A DNA stretch of 64,000 bases. Source: Streptomyces sp. SAT1 (lineage in GTDB: Bacteria > Actinomycetota > Actinomycetes > Streptomycetales > Streptomycetaceae). Positions 26,133-34,542 of the stretch are shown here, piece by piece (the first letter of the stretch is position 1; each line of letters starts with the position of its first letter). The stretch is taken from the NCBI RefSeq assembly GCF_001654495.1, contig NZ_CP015849.1:7295001-7359000 (forward strand), written 5' to 3'. Under the pieces are notes generated by a model. That model was given only the letters and a program-made list of their open reading frames with translations. It had not been told where the DNA came from and ran no database searches. A program made the position numbers and the translations under genes.

Positions 26133-26503
26133 GTGACCCCCGAACAGACGCGTCGCGTCGTCGACCTGGCCCTGGACCTGGCCCGGCAGGGCCGCACCGG
26201 GGAACTGACGGATTTCGTGGAGCACGGGCTGCCGGTGGACGTCGGCGACCCGTCCGGCAACACCCTTCTCATGCTCGCCGCCTACCACGGCCACGCCGGC
26301 ACCGTCCGCGCCCTGATCCGGCTCGGCGCCGACCCCGACCTGCGCAACGCCCGCGACCAGACACCCATCGCCGGCGCTCTGTTCAAAGGCGCCGACGACG
26401 TGGTGACCGTCCTGCGGCAGGCGGGTGCCGACCTCGACTCCGGCACCCCACCGCACGGGCCGCCGCCGCCCTGTTCGGCCGCGCCCACCTGCTCGCCGAC
26501 TGA
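26133..26503 (+). pseudogene. Ankyrin-repeat protein, frameshifted near the 3' end
   Basis: The first about 105 codons encode ankyrin repeats (GNTLLMLAAYHGHAGTVRALIR, then GADPDLRNARDQTPIAGALFKG, then GADLDSGTP), of the type that follows catalase genes. After the CCCC run at 26446-26449 the original frame continues into implausible proline-rich sequence and misses the natural end. One missing base there restores ARAAAALFGRAHLLAD and a stop at 26501-26503, exactly what this family's C-terminus should look like. The span of 371 bp is one base short of a multiple of three. It is either a real recent frameshift or a sequencing error. Confidence 0.8.
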
Positions 26504-26580
26504 ACCCGGGCACGGGGCCCGGATCCCGCGGCGCACCCGCTGCGGCGCGGCGGACCGGCGAGGACCGTACCCGCCGCCGA

Positions 26581-27192
26581 TCAGCCGAGCGGTACGACGA
26601 TCTCACCGCGGTACGCGGCCTTCTCCGCCTCGTCCAGCATCAGCGCGGCCACGGAGGCGCGGGACATCCTCGGCGGCAGCAGCGGTCGGCGCAGCTCCGC
26701 GAGCCGTACGACGCGGCGCCCGGGGCCGAGGGGCCCGCCGGTCAGATCCGGCGCGTGGAACACGGTGGCGCCCGCGTCCAGGGCGATCCGGTCGGCCTCG
26801 GCCTTCTCGGCCAGTTCCGCGCCGACCGCCATCCGCATCACCGCCTGGTAGAGGAGCCCGCCAGCGCCGGTCGAGACGCCGGACCCCAGCGCGCCCAGCC
26901 ACACCGTGCGGACATGTGCCGCGGCGAGCAGCCCGGCCCCGGCGACCAGGGCGCCCGGACCGTCCTTCTTCCCGATGCCGATGGCCGAGACGGCCGCGTC
27001 GACGTCGTCCAGGCCCGGGAAGGTGTGCGGGGAGAAGACGTCCGCCTTCCGTATGTCGATGTGCCGCCCCGGCGGCAAAGCGGCCCGGTCGGGGTCGCGG
27101 ACGAGGGCGACGACCTCGTGCCCCCGCTCCAGGGCCTGGGTGGTGAGCAGGCCGCCGACCCTGCCCGACGCGCCGAGTACCGCGATGCGCAT
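26581..27192 (-). CDS. NAD(P)-binding oxidoreductase (NmrA/SDR-like)
   Basis: A 203-residue atypical short-chain-dehydrogenase/NmrA-like protein. The N-terminal MRIAVLGASGRVGGLLTTQAL is a clear GxxGxxG dinucleotide site, followed by VVALVRDPDRA at the end of the second strand. The substrate is not evident. It is divergent from a TetR gene across a 133-bp region with three operator-like repeats, so it is very likely the regulator's target. Such proteins act as flavin or quinone reductases or redox sensors. Confidence 0.85.
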   Translation of the reverse strand: MRIAVLGASGRVGGLLTTQALERGHEVVALVRDPDRAALPPGRHIDIRKADVFSPHTFPGLDDVDAAVSAIGIGKKDGPGALVAGAGLLAAAHVRTVWLGALGSGVSTGAGGLLYQAVMRMAVGAELAEKAEADRIALDAGATVFHAPDLTGGPLGPGRRVVRLAELRRPLLPPRMSRASVAALMLDEAEKAAYRGEIVVPLG

Positions 27193-27210
27193 GATGCTCC
27201 GTCCCTTAAC

Positions 27211-27299
27211 TGAACAACCGTTGGTAACCTAAGTAAACGACTGTTGGTGAGGGCTGTCAAGGCGCCCCGTGGCTGTAGCATGAACAGCTGTTGGTCAAC
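27211..27299. promoter_or_regulatory. Triple TetR operator-like repeat in divergent promoter
   Basis: Three copies of AACnnnnGTTGGT occur at 27213-27225 (AACAACCGTTGGT), 27236-27248 (AACGACTGTTGGT) and 27283-27295 (AACAGCTGTTGGT). Each has a dyad AAC-n4-GTT, and the third contains the perfect palindrome AACAGCTGTT. Start-to-start spacing is 23 and 47 bp, close to whole multiples of 23.5. They lie between the oxidoreductase and TetR genes and probably bind that TetR protein. Confidence 0.7.
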
Positions 27300-27325
27300 G
27301 GTCCACGCTGGTCGGAAGGGGGAAC

Positions 27326-27994
27326 GTGTCGACTGACGAGGAAGCCGCCACCACCCGTCGCCGCCGCAATCCGCGCGGGCAGGGGCAGGTGCTCAGGGCC
27401 CAGCTGGTGGAGGCCGCGGCGAAGCTCCTGGCCACCCTCGACCAGCCGGAGACACTGACGCTGCGGCAGGTCGCGCGGGAGGTCGGGATCGCGCCCGCCA
27501 GTATCTACGGCCACTTCCCGGACCTGGGCGCGCTGGTCGAACACGTGCTGCGGCTGCGCTACGACGAACTGGCCGGACTGATGCACCAGGCCGCGCGGTC
27601 CGCGCCGGACCCGCTGGCGGACCTCGTCGCCCGGTGTGCCGTGTATGTGCGCTGGGGTGTCGAGCAGCCCGGCCACTACCGGACTCTCTTCGGCGGGCGG
27701 ATGCCGGCCGACCTCGTCCCCGGATCCGCCCACGGCGCCGGTGCCGAACTGCTGGAGTCCGTCGTCGCCTCCCTGGCGGCCGTCACCGGCACGGACACGA
27801 GCTCCGAAGCGGAACACCGGTGGCAGGCGGGGCTCCTGCTCTGGACCGCGATGCACGGTCTGATCAGCCTCTACAACGACCATGGGGACATGCCCTGGCC
27901 GCCCCTGGACGACCTGCTCGCCGATCTGATCAGCCTGCACACCGCCCGGCCTGCGGCCGAGATCGCCGCGCTCCTGGTCCAGGACGGCGGCTGA
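27326..27994 (+). CDS. TetR-family regulator
   Basis: A 222-residue repressor. The N-terminal helix-turn-helix is visible as LTLRQVAREVGIAPASIYGHFPDLGALVEHV, typical of TetR. The C-terminal ligand-binding part has a WTAMHGLISLY segment, the WHG-like feature of one TetR C-terminal subfamily. It starts at GTG 27326 after AAGGGGG. It is divergently placed to the oxidoreductase and most likely represses it and itself through the repeats between them. The ligand is unknown. Confidence 0.9.
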   Translation: MSTDEEAATTRRRRNPRGQGQVLRAQLVEAAAKLLATLDQPETLTLRQVAREVGIAPASIYGHFPDLGALVEHVLRLRYDELAGLMHQAARSAPDPLADLVARCAVYVRWGVEQPGHYRTLFGGRMPADLVPGSAHGAGAELLESVVASLAAVTGTDTSSEAEHRWQAGLLLWTAMHGLISLYNDHGDMPWPPLDDLLADLISLHTARPAAEIAALLVQDGG

Positions 27995-28071
27995 GACCCG
28001 GACCGGGAACCGGCCGCCGGGCCAGGTCGCCCGCCCGCCGCCGGGACCGCTGAAGTGCCTCCCCGCCGAGG

Positions 28072-28716
28072 TCAGCGCTCCGGTGCCGCCACCGTAGCGG
28101 CGGCGCGCAGGATCTGCCCGATCCCGAAGCGGAAGCGCTCCTCGAACTCCACCGACATGAAGTCCTCCACCGCGCGGCCGAGTCCCGGGAAGTGTCCCTC
28201 CTCCAGGGTGGCGCGCAGGCCGGCGCGGTCGTGGGCGGGTGCGGCCTGCTCCTCCTGGACCAGGCCCAGGGTGAAGTAGAAGAGGTTCCAGGCCGTCCAG
28301 GCGGCCGTCCTCGGCGTGGGGCAGCCGCGCAGCAGGGCCGCCATCAGCCGGTCGGTGTAGGCCAGGGTGCGCGGCAGCGCCGGGAAGGTGCCCGCGACGA
28401 CCACGCCGCCGTCCCGGTGCCCGAGCATGGCCCGCCGCAGCCGCATCAGCAGCTCGGCCGCCTGCTCGTCCCACGGCTCCGGCAGGTCCTCCAGGGCGAC
28501 TTCGCCGAGCACGGCGTCGGCCATGGTGTCCAGCAGCCGTTCCTTCGTGCCGATGTGCCACATCACGGTGTTCATGCTCACCCCGAGCCGGGCGGCGATG
28601 GCCCTGGTGGAGAGCTTGGCGACACCGCCCGCGTCGAGTACGTCGAACGCCGCGTCGACCACCTGGCCGAGCGTGATCCCGACCCTGGCCCGGTCGGCGG
28701 CTTGCTTCTTGGTCAC
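28072..28716 (-). CDS. TetR-family regulator
   Basis: A 214-residue repressor with the DNA-binding segment LSTRAIAARLGVSMNTVMWHIGTKERLLDTMADAV, and a C-terminal region resembling tetracycline-repressor-type ligand domains. It is divergent from a flavin monooxygenase and DHA2 efflux gene, 71 bp apart, with repeated CTTGGTCA-type elements overlapping its own start, suggesting drug-inducible control of that pair. Start is GTG at 28716. It converges with the preceding TetR gene. Confidence 0.9.
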   Translation of the reverse strand: MTKKQAADRARVGITLGQVVDAAFDVLDAGGVAKLSTRAIAARLGVSMNTVMWHIGTKERLLDTMADAVLGEVALEDLPEPWDEQAAELLMRLRRAMLGHRDGGVVVAGTFPALPRTLAYTDRLMAALLRGCPTPRTAAWTAWNLFYFTLGLVQEEQAAPAHDRAGLRATLEEGHFPGLGRAVEDFMSVEFEERFRFGIGQILRAAATVAAPER

Positions 28717-28766
28717 TGAACAAGTATACCTGCCTCAGCGTCTTGGTCAGTGATAGAGAACCAAGA
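28708..28766. promoter_or_regulatory. Repeated TetR operator-like elements
   Basis: CTTGGTCACTGA (28708-28719) and CTTGGTCAGTGA (28742-28753) form a near-perfect direct repeat 34 bp apart. Each is part of a dyad: the first closes with CAAG at 28721-28724 and the second with ACCAAG at 28760-28765. They cover the tetR start and the presumed promoter of the monooxygenase gene, as expected for autoregulation plus control of the divergent operon. Confidence 0.65.
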
Positions 28767-28787
28767 GAACTCTCCGAAGAGGTGGTC

Positions 28788-30341
28788 ATGGCGGACGACG
28801 TCGTCATCGTCGGCGGTGGGCCGACGGGCATGTGGCTGGCCTGCGAACTGCGCCTGGCCGGCATCCCCACGGTGGTCCTGGAACAGGAACCGCGCATCGA
28901 TCCGAACTCCCGGGCGCTGACGATCCACCCCAGGACGATCGAGGTCCTCGCGCTGCGCGGGGCCCACCGGGGACTGCTGGCCGAGGGCGGCCGGATACCC
29001 AGCGGACACTTCGCGATCCTGGACGAGCGGCTCGACTTCGGGACGCTGGACACCGCGTTCCCGTACACCCTCACGATCCCGCAGGCGCGGACCACGGAAC
29101 TGCTCCAGGAACTCGCCCTGAGCCGCGGCGCCGACGTACGGCGCGGCCACCGGGTGACGGACTGCGCGCCGAGCGGCGACACGGTCACCGTGTCCGTCGA
29201 AGGACCGCACGGCCCCTACACGCTCGACGCGGCGTACGTGGTCGGCTGCGACGGCACCCGCAGTCTGGTCAGGCGCCGCGCGGGCATCGGCGTCGAGGAG
29301 TCCCGCTTCACGGCCCTCGGCGCCCTGGGCGACGTGGTCCTGGACGATCCTCCGCCCGGCCCCGTGACCAGCGCCTGGACCATGCAGGGCACCCTCATGC
29401 TCGTACCGCTGCCCGGCGGCCGGCACCGGATCGCGCTGCACTCGCCGGAGGACGTGCGCGAGGACCGGCCGGGCGACCTCACCTTCGACGAGTTCCGGGA
29501 ACGGGTCCGGCGCGTCACGGGCACCGACTACGGGATGCACAGCCCGTCCTGGCTGTCCCGGTACAGCAACACCACCCGGCTGGCCCGCCAGTACCGCAAG
29601 GGCCGGTTCCTTCTGGCGGGCGACGCGGCACACCAGCACATGCCGGCGGGCGGCGTCGGACTCAACGTCGGTGTGCAGGACGCGATGAACCTGGGCTGGA
29701 AACTGGCCGCGACCGTGTCCGGCCGGGCACCCGGGGCACTGCTCGACACCTATCACACCGAACGGCACCCGGTGGGGGCCGAGACGATCGAACACACCCA
29801 GGCCCAGACCGCGCTCATGATGGGTTTCTCCCCGCAGGGCCAGGCACTGCGCTCGCTGCTGGGAAAGCTGATAGCCGGTCAGCCGCGGCTCGGCGAGGCC
29901 CTCGCCGAACGCCTCTCCGGACTGTCCGTCGCGTACACCCCGCCGGCCGGTGCGCATCCGCTCACCGGCCGCCGGGCACCGGACCTGAGCCTGTCGGACA
30001 CCGAGTCGCTGTTCGGTCTGCTCCAGGACGGCAGGGCCGCCCTCGTCGACTTCGGCCGCGTCGACGGCTTCGAGGCCGGCGACGCCGTCCCCGCCGACGC
30101 GGCCGGTCACTTCGTGCGCCACCGGTGCGCGCGGCAGGCCGGCCGGTCGCGCCCGGACTGGGCCGGTGTCACCGCCGCCCTGATCCGGCCGGACGGGCAC
30201 ATCGGCTGGGCATCGGAGGAGACCGACCCGGAAGCCCTCGCCGCCGGGGTCCGACACGTGGTCAGCACCCTCCACACGACACGCACCACCGGTGCCGCCG
30301 ACAGCACCGGCACCACCCGCACCGAAAGGCACCCCGCATGA
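28788..30341 (+). CDS. FAD-dependent aromatic monooxygenase (PheA/TfdB type)
   Basis: A 517-residue group-A flavoprotein hydroxylase. It has VVIVGGGPTGMWLACEL (ADP binding), VVGCDGTRSLVRR (DG motif) and LLAGDAAHQHMPAGGVGLNVG (GD motif binding flavin ribityl), then a C-terminal thioredoxin-like segment. Family members hydroxylate aromatic polyketides, phenols or antibiotics such as rifampicin and tetracyclines. Being coupled by ATGA to a DHA2 efflux pump and facing a TetR gene, it looks like part of a drug-inactivation plus export cassette rather than biosynthesis. ATG 28788 follows GAAGAGG. Confidence 0.92.
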   Translation: MADDVVIVGGGPTGMWLACELRLAGIPTVVLEQEPRIDPNSRALTIHPRTIEVLALRGAHRGLLAEGGRIPSGHFAILDERLDFGTLDTAFPYTLTIPQARTTELLQELALSRGADVRRGHRVTDCAPSGDTVTVSVEGPHGPYTLDAAYVVGCDGTRSLVRRRAGIGVEESRFTALGALGDVVLDDPPPGPVTSAWTMQGTLMLVPLPGGRHRIALHSPEDVREDRPGDLTFDEFRERVRRVTGTDYGMHSPSWLSRYSNTTRLARQYRKGRFLLAGDAAHQHMPAGGVGLNVGVQDAMNLGWKLAATVSGRAPGALLDTYHTERHPVGAETIEHTQAQTALMMGFSPQGQALRSLLGKLIAGQPRLGEALAERLSGLSVAYTPPAGAHPLTGRRAPDLSLSDTESLFGLLQDGRAALVDFGRVDGFEAGDAVPADAAGHFVRHRCARQAGRSRPDWAGVTAALIRPDGHIGWASEETDPEALAAGVRHVVSTLHTTRTTGAADSTGTTRTERHPA

Positions 30342-31900
30342 CCCACCGCGCCGCACCGGGCGCCGGCGTTCCCCGCCCCGGCAGAGCCCTCCTCGCCCTC
30401 ACGCTGACGGTCTCGGCGGTCCTGCTGGGCAGCACCGTCCTCAACGTGGCGCTCCCCACCATGCAGCGGGATCTGGGTGCCGGGAACACCGAACAGCAGT
30501 GGTTCCTCAACGCCTACACCCTCACCTTCGCCGGCTTCCTGCTCGTGGCGGGCAGCGCGGGCGACAGGTTCGGCCTGAAACGTGTGCTTCTCGCGGGTTC
30601 GGCGGCCTTCGCCGTGACGTCCTCCGTGGCCGGGTTCCTCGACTCACCTCTGGCGATCATCGTCCTGCGCGCACTCATGGGCGTGGCCGCCGCCGCGGTC
30701 ATGCCCACCACCCTCGCGGTGATCCTCCGCGTCTTCCCCGCCGGGGAACGCGCAGGGGCCATCGCCTCCTGGGCGGCCGCCTCGGGCCTGTCCATCTCGC
30801 TCGGCCCGCTGCTCGGCGGGGCGCTGCTGAGCGCGGGCCTGTGGTGGGGCTCCGTGCTGGAACTCGTCGCCCTCTTCGCGCTCGCCGGTCTCGCGGCGAG
30901 CGCGGTGTGGATCCCCGTCATCCCCGCGGGCAGCCGCGGCGAACTGCGCATGACGCCCGTCGCCGCCTCCCTGGCGGGGATCGGCCTGCTCGTGTTCGGG
31001 GTCGTGCACGCCACCGACAGGGGCTGGGCCTACCCCGGCACCTGGCTGCCCGCGGCGGCCGGCGTCGCCGTCCTGGCGGTCCTCGTCGTCATCGAGGTGC
31101 GCCACCGCGAACCGCTCGTGGACATCGGCCTGTTCCGGCACACCTCGTTCACCGTCTCCGCGGTGGCGCTCACACTCGGTTCGTTCGTCGTCTACGGCTA
31201 CCTGTACCTCACCACGTTCTACCTCCAGATCCTGCGCGGCTACTCGCCGCTGCGGACCGGGCTGCTCCTGATCCCGCTGTCGGCGGGACTCGTGGCCGGC
31301 GCCCCGCTCTCGCGGACCGCGACCCAGCGGTTCGGCGCCCGGACGACCATGGCGGCCGGTACGGCCCTGATGACCGCGGCGTTCGCGGGTGTGGCCGCTC
31401 TGGGCGCCCACACCTGGGACGGCTGGTTCGTGCTGGACGCGTTCGTCCTGCAACTCGGCTTCGCGCTCGTCCTCGCACCGGGCACCACCCTGGCCTCCTC
31501 CTCCGTGCCCGCCGAGCGCACCGGAGCGGGCTCGGCGCTGCTGAACACGCTGCGCCAGCTCGGCAGCGCCCTCGGCGTGGCCGTCCTCGGATCGGTTCTC
31601 TGGTCGCGGTACGGGGCCGTGATGCACGATCGGCTCACCGGTCTCCCGGCGGATGTCCGCCGAACGGCCGGGCAGTCGCTGACCTCGGCCCTGGCCACCG
31701 GCGACCCGGCAGCGGTGCACGCCGCCGGGCCGGCCTTCCTCGGCGCGATGCACCGGACGGGACTGGTCGCGGCGGGAGTCAGCGCCCTCGCCCTGCTCGC
31801 GACACTCCTCATACGTACCTCGGGCCGCACGAGGACCCTGAGGGCTGTCACACACATGCCCGCCGAGAAACGTGTTGACGCCGTCGACCACCAGGGGTGA
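30338..31900 (+). CDS. MFS multidrug efflux transporter (DHA2, 14 TM)
   Basis: A 520-residue transporter with about 14 hydrophobic segments. Visible are the DHA2 features LNVALPTMQRDLGA, QQWFLNAYTLTFAGFLL, the AGDRFGLKRVLL loop (motif A) and RALMGVAAAAVMPTTLAVI (motif C region). It overlaps the monooxygenase stop by ATGA, so both are co-translated and presumably controlled by the divergent TetR. Likely exports a toxic aromatic compound or antibiotic. The substrate is unknown. Confidence 0.92.
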   Translation: MTHRAAPGAGVPRPGRALLALTLTVSAVLLGSTVLNVALPTMQRDLGAGNTEQQWFLNAYTLTFAGFLLVAGSAGDRFGLKRVLLAGSAAFAVTSSVAGFLDSPLAIIVLRALMGVAAAAVMPTTLAVILRVFPAGERAGAIASWAAASGLSISLGPLLGGALLSAGLWWGSVLELVALFALAGLAASAVWIPVIPAGSRGELRMTPVAASLAGIGLLVFGVVHATDRGWAYPGTWLPAAAGVAVLAVLVVIEVRHREPLVDIGLFRHTSFTVSAVALTLGSFVVYGYLYLTTFYLQILRGYSPLRTGLLLIPLSAGLVAGAPLSRTATQRFGARTTMAAGTALMTAAFAGVAALGAHTWDGWFVLDAFVLQLGFALVLAPGTTLASSSVPAERTGAGSALLNTLRQLGSALGVAVLGSVLWSRYGAVMHDRLTGLPADVRRTAGQSLTSALATGDPAAVHAAGPAFLGAMHRTGLVAAGVSALALLATLLIRTSGRTRTLRAVTHMPAEKRVDAVDHQG

Positions 31901-32016
31901 CACCTGTTTCCCCGTCGGCCCGTGACCGCGCGAGCGCCCGCGCCGGTGCTCCTCCGCCGGGCCGGCCGGCCGCACCCGCATCCCGGGGAGGGGTGTGGGC
32001 GCGGCGTCGGCGCAGG

Positions 32017-33003
32017 TCAGGCGGTGGGCCGGGGGCCCGCGGCGCGGCGGAGCCGGTTGGCGATCGCCAGGCCGAGCCCTTCCTCGGCCGGAAGGGAGGC
32101 GACGATGAGGTCGCACTCCTGCCGGTCGAGTTCGCGCAGGAACCCGTACAGACCGCGCGCGTAGGCGGCCGTCGAAGCGGGGACCGCGACCACGGCGTGC
32201 GCCTCGACCGCGGTGCCGGCGAGGGCGGGCGGGAGGAAGACGCCCACCCGGTGCCCGCGCTCCCGCGCGAGCCGCGCCTCGGCGACGACCTCCTCGGACC
32301 CGACGAGGACGACCCGGGCCCGCGGCGCGTAGTGCGACGGATGCTGGCCCGGCACCCGGACGTGACTGGTCGAGGGGACCGCGAGCGGGTGGCCCAGCAC
32401 CGCTTCGAGATCCTCGCGCGTCACCCCGCCGGGCCGGAGGATGCTCGGGACATCGCCCGTGACGTCGACGATGGTCGACTCGACGCCGACCTCGCAGGTG
32501 CCGCCGTCCAGCACGAAGTCGACCGCGTCGCCCAGCTCCGCACGGACATGGTCGGCGGTGGTGGGACTGACCGAGCCGAAGCGGTTGGCGGACGGTGCCG
32601 TGACCCCGCCGCCGAAGGCCGCCAGCAGCGCGAGCGCGACGGGGTGGTCGGGCACCCGCACGGCCACCGTCTCCAGGCCGCCCGTCGCTTCGAGGGGCAC
32701 GCGGGCGCCGCGCCGCAGCACCAGCGTGAGCGGCCCCGGCCAGAAGGCCCCGGCCAGCAGGCGCGCCGTCTCGGGCACCTCCTGGACCCAGTCGTCCAGG
32801 TGGTCCGCGCCGCCGATGTGGACGATCAGCGGGTGCGAGGGCGGACGGCCCTTGACCTGGAAGATGCGCGAGACGGCGGCGGGGTTCTCGGCATCGGCCC
32901 CCAGCCCGTACACGGTCTCCGTCGGCAGGGCCACGAGCCCGCCGCCGCGCAGCACACCGGCCGCCTTCTCGATGTCACTGGTTCTTGCCATCACCCTCGC
33001 CAT
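32017..33003 (-). CDS. L-threonylcarbamoyladenylate synthase (Sua5/YrdC)
   Basis: A 328-residue Sua5-type enzyme that makes threonylcarbamoyl-AMP from threonine, bicarbonate and ATP for the t6A37 modification of ANN-decoding tRNAs. The YrdC domain is clear: GGLVALPTETVYGLGADA, IFQVKGRPPSHPLIVHI and TAPSANRFGSVSPT. A linker (LRPGGVTREDLEAVLG) leads to a C-terminal Sua5 domain, so it is the long form. ATG 33003 is used; ATG 32991 is a close alternative. About 265 bp separate it from cchA, with no gene seen. Confidence 0.92.
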   Translation of the reverse strand: MARVMARTSDIEKAAGVLRGGGLVALPTETVYGLGADAENPAAVSRIFQVKGRPPSHPLIVHIGGADHLDDWVQEVPETARLLAGAFWPGPLTLVLRRGARVPLEATGGLETVAVRVPDHPVALALLAAFGGGVTAPSANRFGSVSPTTADHVRAELGDAVDFVLDGGTCEVGVESTIVDVTGDVPSILRPGGVTREDLEAVLGHPLAVPSTSHVRVPGQHPSHYAPRARVVLVGSEEVVAEARLARERGHRVGVFLPPALAGTAVEAHAVVAVPASTAAYARGLYGFLRELDRQECDLIVASLPAEEGLGLAIANRLRRAAGPRPTA

Positions 33004-33267
33004 CCTAGGCGCGCCGGGGCCCGGCGACGGCCGCCGGAGGTCCGGGTGCCGTCCGGGGAGGGCCGCGGCCCCTGGGACGCCGGGGCACCCGGCCGCGGAC
33101 GGGACCCGGCCCGTCATCCGATCGGGACCACCGCGCAGCGGCCGTCCCGGGCAGCGGGCGCGGACCCGGGCGGGCGCGGGCCGGACCGACCCGCGGAGTC
33201 CCGGCACCGGTGTACCGGTGTGCCGCAGCGGCGCTGGGGCGGGCGGGGGAGAGGTGTGCCGGCCGGG

Positions 33268-34212
33268 TCAGGGGCGGTCGGTGAGATAGCCGCCCATGGA
33301 CCGGAAGTACTCCGTCGCGGGCAGTTCGCGGCCGTCCTCGGTCCGGACGCGGGTGACGGCCAGGCCGTGGTTGCGGCCCGTGCGGGCGTCGGCACCGGCG
33401 ACGATGACCACGCCGTCGCCCTCGCGGTAGAAGACACGGCCCGGGGTGCCCCCGTAGCGGCCCTCGGACACGACGGCGGTGAGGATCTCCAGGCGCTTGC
33501 CCCGGTGGAAGGTGAAGGCGGCCGGGTAGGGGGCGGACTGGGCGCGGACCAGACGCTCCAGGTCCTCGGCGGGCCAGCCCCAGTCGATCCGGATGTCCTC
33601 CTCGGCCCGCTTGTGGAAGAAGCTGGCCTGCGACCGGTCCTGCCGGGTGAACTCGGTCTCGCCGGAGGCGATCCGGTCGAGGGCGCCGATCGTGACCGGG
33701 GCGATCAGGTCGACCGTCTTGTGGAACAGGTCGGTGGCCGTGTCCCTCGGGCCGACGGCGACCGCGCGCTGGAGGACGATGTCACCGGCGTCGAGCACCT
33801 CGTCCATCAGGTGCGCGGTGACGCCCACTTCGGACTCGCCGTTGATGAGCGCCCAGATCAGCGGGGAGAAACCGGCGTACTTGGGCAGCAGCGAGTCGTG
33901 CACGTTGAGGGTGCCGTGCGGCGGCAGGGTGTAGACGCGCGGCGGGATCCAGGTCCGCCAGTTGTTGGCGACGATGATGTCCGGGTCGGCTTCCTTGAGC
34001 CGCTGGAACAGCTCGTCGTCGGGGCGGTCGCGGATGACGACCGGGACGCCGTGCTCCTCGGCGAGTTCGGCGACCGAGTCGCTCCAGATCTTCTCGTAGG
34101 CGTGCTCGCTCTTGGGATGGGTCACGACCATCACGACGTCGTGTTCGGAGTCCAGGAGCGCTTTCAGGGTGCGATGGCCCCAGGTCTGATAGCCGAACAT
34201 GACGACCCGCAT
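33268..34212 (-). CDS. cchA: N5-hydroxyornithine formyltransferase, coelichelin type
   Basis: A 314-residue methionyl-tRNA-formyltransferase-like enzyme. It should transfer formyl from N10-formyltetrahydrofolate to N5-hydroxyornithine to build the hydroxamate of coelichelin. The catalytic Asn-His-Asp set is visible: LNVHDSLLPKYAG (Asn and His) and DEVLDAGDIVLQ (Asp). AGGAGG precedes the ATG at 34212. It is divergent from the ornithine hydroxylase gene, with two iron boxes between. A C-terminal domain follows the transferase fold, as in full-length family members. Confidence 0.92.
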   Translation of the reverse strand: MRVVMFGYQTWGHRTLKALLDSEHDVVMVVTHPKSEHAYEKIWSDSVAELAEEHGVPVVIRDRPDDELFQRLKEADPDIIVANNWRTWIPPRVYTLPPHGTLNVHDSLLPKYAGFSPLIWALINGESEVGVTAHLMDEVLDAGDIVLQRAVAVGPRDTATDLFHKTVDLIAPVTIGALDRIASGETEFTRQDRSQASFFHKRAEEDIRIDWGWPAEDLERLVRAQSAPYPAAFTFHRGKRLEILTAVVSEGRYGGTPGRVFYREGDGVVIVAGADARTGRNHGLAVTRVRTEDGRELPATEYFRSMGGYLTDRP

Positions 34213-34253
34213 CAGGGGTTCCTCCTCGGGGAGAGCGACAGCACCAGAGTGAG

Positions 34254-34272
34254 TAAAGCAAGCCTTACCTAA
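34254..34272. promoter_or_regulatory. Iron box (DmdR/IdeR operator), cchA side
   Basis: On the minus strand it reads TTAGGTAAGGCTTGCTTTA, a good match to TTAGGTTAGGCTAACCTAA. It lies about 42 bp upstream of the cchA start, so iron-loaded DmdR1/IdeR would block the cchA promoter. Confidence 0.85.
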
Positions 34273-34355
34273 CGTTGCAACAGCCGTGATTCCGGGCGCG
34301 GTTGGCCGGTGAGCGGACAGGCCGTCCGCTTTGTCTGGTCGACAGCGTCGTGCGA

Positions 34356-34374
34356 TGAGGTTAGCTTTACCTAA
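34356..34374. promoter_or_regulatory. Iron box (DmdR/IdeR operator), cchB side
   Basis: TGAGGTTAGCTTTACCTAA, a near-consensus DmdR/IdeR site about 170 bp upstream of cchB. It presumably represses the promoter of the cchB operon when iron is plentiful; the long distance implies an untranslated leader. Confidence 0.85.
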
Positions 34375-34542
34375 GTTCCGCTCGGCCGCCGGTCCTCGGT
34401 GCGCCTGGAACCCGTACCGCCCCGTCCCCGCAACCGCTGTATCCCCACATCCCCGCATCGGTACCGGAGTTCCTCCGGTCTCCCGGCTTCCCCACCCCGA
34501 CAGGACGCCCGCGGGCGGCTGTCCCGCACGAATGGGAGTGAC

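Larger units (their letters stand above)
34213..34542. other. Divergent cchA-cchB intergenic region (330 bp)
   Basis: No gene is seen. It contains two iron boxes (34254-34272 and 34356-34374), one near each divergent start. The part from about 34380 to 34530 is the cchB leader, with no reading frame I can support and no obvious riboswitch. Two boxes suggest that each direction has its own iron-repressed promoter. Confidence 0.8.

Noticed and set aside
26504-27146. Continuation of the ankyrin frame to 27146 as a 352-residue protein
   Set aside because: Beyond about 26450 the translation is Arg/Pro-rich without domain features and runs through the oxidoreductase gene on the other strand; a one-base frameshift explains it.
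28743-28787. TTG 28743 as start of the flavin monooxygenase
   Set aside because: It would place the start in the operator repeats; ATG 28788 has GAAGAGG and begins right at the FAD-binding strand.
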